The notes beneath the pieces were generated by a model. The model was not told the origin of the DNA and ran no database searches. It saw nothing but the letters and a program-made list of their open reading frames with translations. The translations under genes and the position numbers were made by a program. From Microbacterium gorillae (GTDB lineage: Bacteria; Actinomycetota; Actinomycetes; Actinomycetales; Microbacteriaceae), in assembly GCF_000826185.2 (NCBI RefSeq), contig NZ_LN648873.1:79281-143280 (forward strand): 64,000 bases of DNA. The letters run 5' to 3'. Below, piece after piece: positions 62,835-64,000 of the stretch. Positions within the stretch are counted from its first letter, which is position 1; every line of letters starts with the position of its first letter.

Positions 62835-63593
62835 GTGACCAGCCGGACACCGATCCACAAGGCGGCGGCCGGTACCACGATCGCGATCATCGCGGTCCTG
62901 GTACTGGCCGCCGACCAGTTCACCAAGTACCTCGCGCTGCGTGACCTGCGCGAGGGCGACTGGGCGAACGTCATCGGCGAATTCCTGCGTTTCACGCTCG
63001 TGCGCAACCCGGGCGCCGCGTTCTCGCTCGGTGAGAACGTGACCTGGGTCTTCACCATCGCTCTGGCCATCGTGGCGATCGTCATCGTGGTGCTGATGTT
63101 CACGCGCGTGCGTTCGCGCCTCTGGGCCGTCGTGCTCGGTGCGCTGCTGGGCGGCGTGCTGGGCAACCTGACCGACCGCCTGGTTCGTGACCCGGGCTTC
63201 GGCGTCGGGCACGTCGTGGACTTCATCAACACCCCGTGGATGATGCCGGCGATCTACAACGTCGCGGACATCTTCATCGTGTGCAGCATGATCTCGATCG
63301 CGCTGCTCGTGCTGGTGGGGCAACGTCTGGACGGGACCCGCGAGTCGCGGGAGAAGGATGCGCCCGCGTCCGCATCGGCGCATGATGTCGTCATGGGTGA
63401 ATTCGACGAGAACGACCGATACGAGAGCCGCAAGGAACGCCGACTCCGCGAGGAAGCCGAGCAGAAGGCCGCCGAGCAGGCGACCGCCGCCGAGGAGGCG
63501 TCGGATGTCGACGACTCCTTCACGGACGCCGCCGACGCGACGGATCCCGACGTGGACGGCTCGGAGGCGCCGCGCGGCGGCGCCGCCGGGTGA
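62835..63593 (+). CDS. lspA: Signal peptidase II LspA with long C-terminal tail
   Basis: A 252-residue lipoprotein signal peptidase. Four membrane helices, the catalytic pair Asp129 (VVDFIN) and Asp145 (YNVADIF), and FTLVRNPGAAFS are intact. From about residue 166 the protein continues for some 87 residues of charged, coiled-coil-like sequence (RKERRLREEAEQKAAEQATAAEEA) ending in an Asp-rich stretch; LspA is normally 150-200 residues. Lipoprotein substrates in this window include the siderophore-binding protein. Stop overlaps rluD start. Confidence 0.92.
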   Translation: MTSRTPIHKAAAGTTIAIIAVLVLAADQFTKYLALRDLREGDWANVIGEFLRFTLVRNPGAAFSLGENVTWVFTIALAIVAIVIVVLMFTRVRSRLWAVVLGALLGGVLGNLTDRLVRDPGFGVGHVVDFINTPWMMPAIYNVADIFIVCSMISIALLVLVGQRLDGTRESREKDAPASASAHDVVMGEFDENDRYESRKERRLREEAEQKAAEQATAAEEASDVDDSFTDAADATDPDVDGSEAPRGGAAG

Positions 63594-64000
63594 GTCTGCA
63601 ATCGCGGAGTCTCGTCGTCCCGGATGAGCTCGACGGGCGTCGCGTGGACGCCGCCCTGGCGACGCTCCTGGAGGTCTCGCGCACGTTCGGTGCGGAGGTC
63701 GCCGAATCCGGCGGTGTCTTCCTGGACGGACGTGCGGTCGGGAAGTCCGACCGGCTCGTGGCGGGTGCGCGGCTGGATGTCGCGTGGCAGCCGAAGGCGG
63801 AGCTCACGGTCGTCCCGACCGCGGTCGATGAACTCGGGATCGTCTATGACGACGACGACATCGTGGTCGTCGACAAGCCGGCGGGCGTCGCCGCGCACCC
63901 CTCGCCGGGGTGGGAGGGGCCGACCGTGGTGGGTGCCCTCGCCGCGGCCGGGTACCGCATCTCGACGTCCGGCTCTCCGGAGCGGCAGGGGGTCGGCCCA
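63590..64000 (+). CDS. RluD-family pseudouridine synthase, 3' end cut by window
   Basis: The frame from a GTG at 63590 stays open to the window edge, 137 codons. It has an S4-like N-terminal domain (ELDGRRVDAALATLLEVSRT, VFLDGRAVGKSDRLVAGARL) and the opening of the synthase domain, IVVVDKPAGVAAHPSPGW. The catalytic Asp region lies beyond the window. The start overlaps the lspA stop (GTGA), a conserved lspA-rluD pairing in actinobacteria. Confidence 0.9.
   Translation, partial: MSLQSRSLVVPDELDGRRVDAALATLLEVSRTFGAEVAESGGVFLDGRAVGKSDRLVAGARLDVAWQPKAELTVVPTAVDELGIVYDDDDIVVVDKPAGVAAHPSPGWEGPTVVGALAAAGYRISTSGSPERQGVGP

Overview
The window reads as chromosome from a high-GC Gram-positive actinobacterium, most likely a Microbacteriaceae member close to Microbacterium. 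This is inferred from GC-rich third codon positions, GTG and TTG starts, many short ATGA/GTGA gene overlaps, actinobacterial gene families (DUF222/HNH, GarA/OdhI, FtsR, SepF, Wag31-type DivIVA, class II DAHP synthase, PASTA kinase PknL) and a complete dcw cell-wall cluster whose neighbourhood parallels Mycobacterium tuberculosis Rv2145c-Rv2187. No tRNA, rRNA, CRISPR array, prophage or insertion sequence was recognised.

Layout. 1-1284: truncated DUF222/HNH nuclease-like gene. 1564-8257 (minus): aldo/keto reductase, DNA-alkylation-repair HEAT protein, then an iron-siderophore operon (binding lipoprotein, two FecCD permeases, FecE-type ATPase, enterochelin-esterase-like hydrolase) under a DtxR/IdeR-type iron box. 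8449-10490: FtsX-type ABC exporter. 10595-11368: DUF998 membrane protein carrying a perfect 87-bp tandem duplication. 11387-17072: mutasome operon imuA'-imuB-dnaE2 with a candidate LexA box. 17158-21314: serine hydrolase, frameshifted lipoprotein, A24 peptidase, NAD(P)H-hydrate epimerase, a small conserved ORF and a CYTH protein. 21398-24699: lpd, garA, ftsR and a second MerR gene. 24710-33323: VOC protein, an unknown protein, a MinD-like ATPase, pyruvate carboxylase, a large EspI/MinD-like ATPase with 16 Ala/Glu hexads, and def. 33380-44133: acyl-CoA ligase, ROK glucokinase, PlsC, class II DAHP synthase, MFS transporter, pknL, its Rv2175c-like partner, prenyl diphosphate synthase and a DUF3040 protein. 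44159-64000: an unusual 500-bp mraZ upstream region followed by mraZ-rsmH-ftsL-ftsI-murF-mraY-murD-ftsW-murG-[hydrolase, gntR]-murC-ftsQ-ftsZ-yggS-sepF-yggT-divIVA-lspA-rluD.

How the parts connect. The right third builds and divides the cell wall: Mur enzymes make lipid II, MraY/MurG act at the membrane, FtsW/FtsI polymerise and cross-link at the septum, FtsZ/SepF/DivIVA position the machinery. Control genes in the same window bear on it: MraZ with a triple operator, an mraW-type structured RNA ahead of rsmH, FtsR whose relatives act at ftsZ, and PknL. GarA beside lpd links signalling to 2-oxoglutarate dehydrogenase.

Standout observations. ftsQ is broken by a 125-bp repeat joined through 45 bp that contain a Tn5 mosaic-end (Nextera adapter) core and a poly-G tail, almost certainly an artefact. 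Two other perfect tandem duplications (87 bp and 85 bp) need the same scrutiny. Twelve genes have a TANNNT hexamer ending exactly 6-7 nt before the start codon and no Shine-Dalgarno, a strong leaderless-transcription signature. The mraZ upstream DNA has inverted candidate MraZ boxes, and the 18.3-18.6 kb gap holds a palindromic operator plus three consecutive perfect hairpins.
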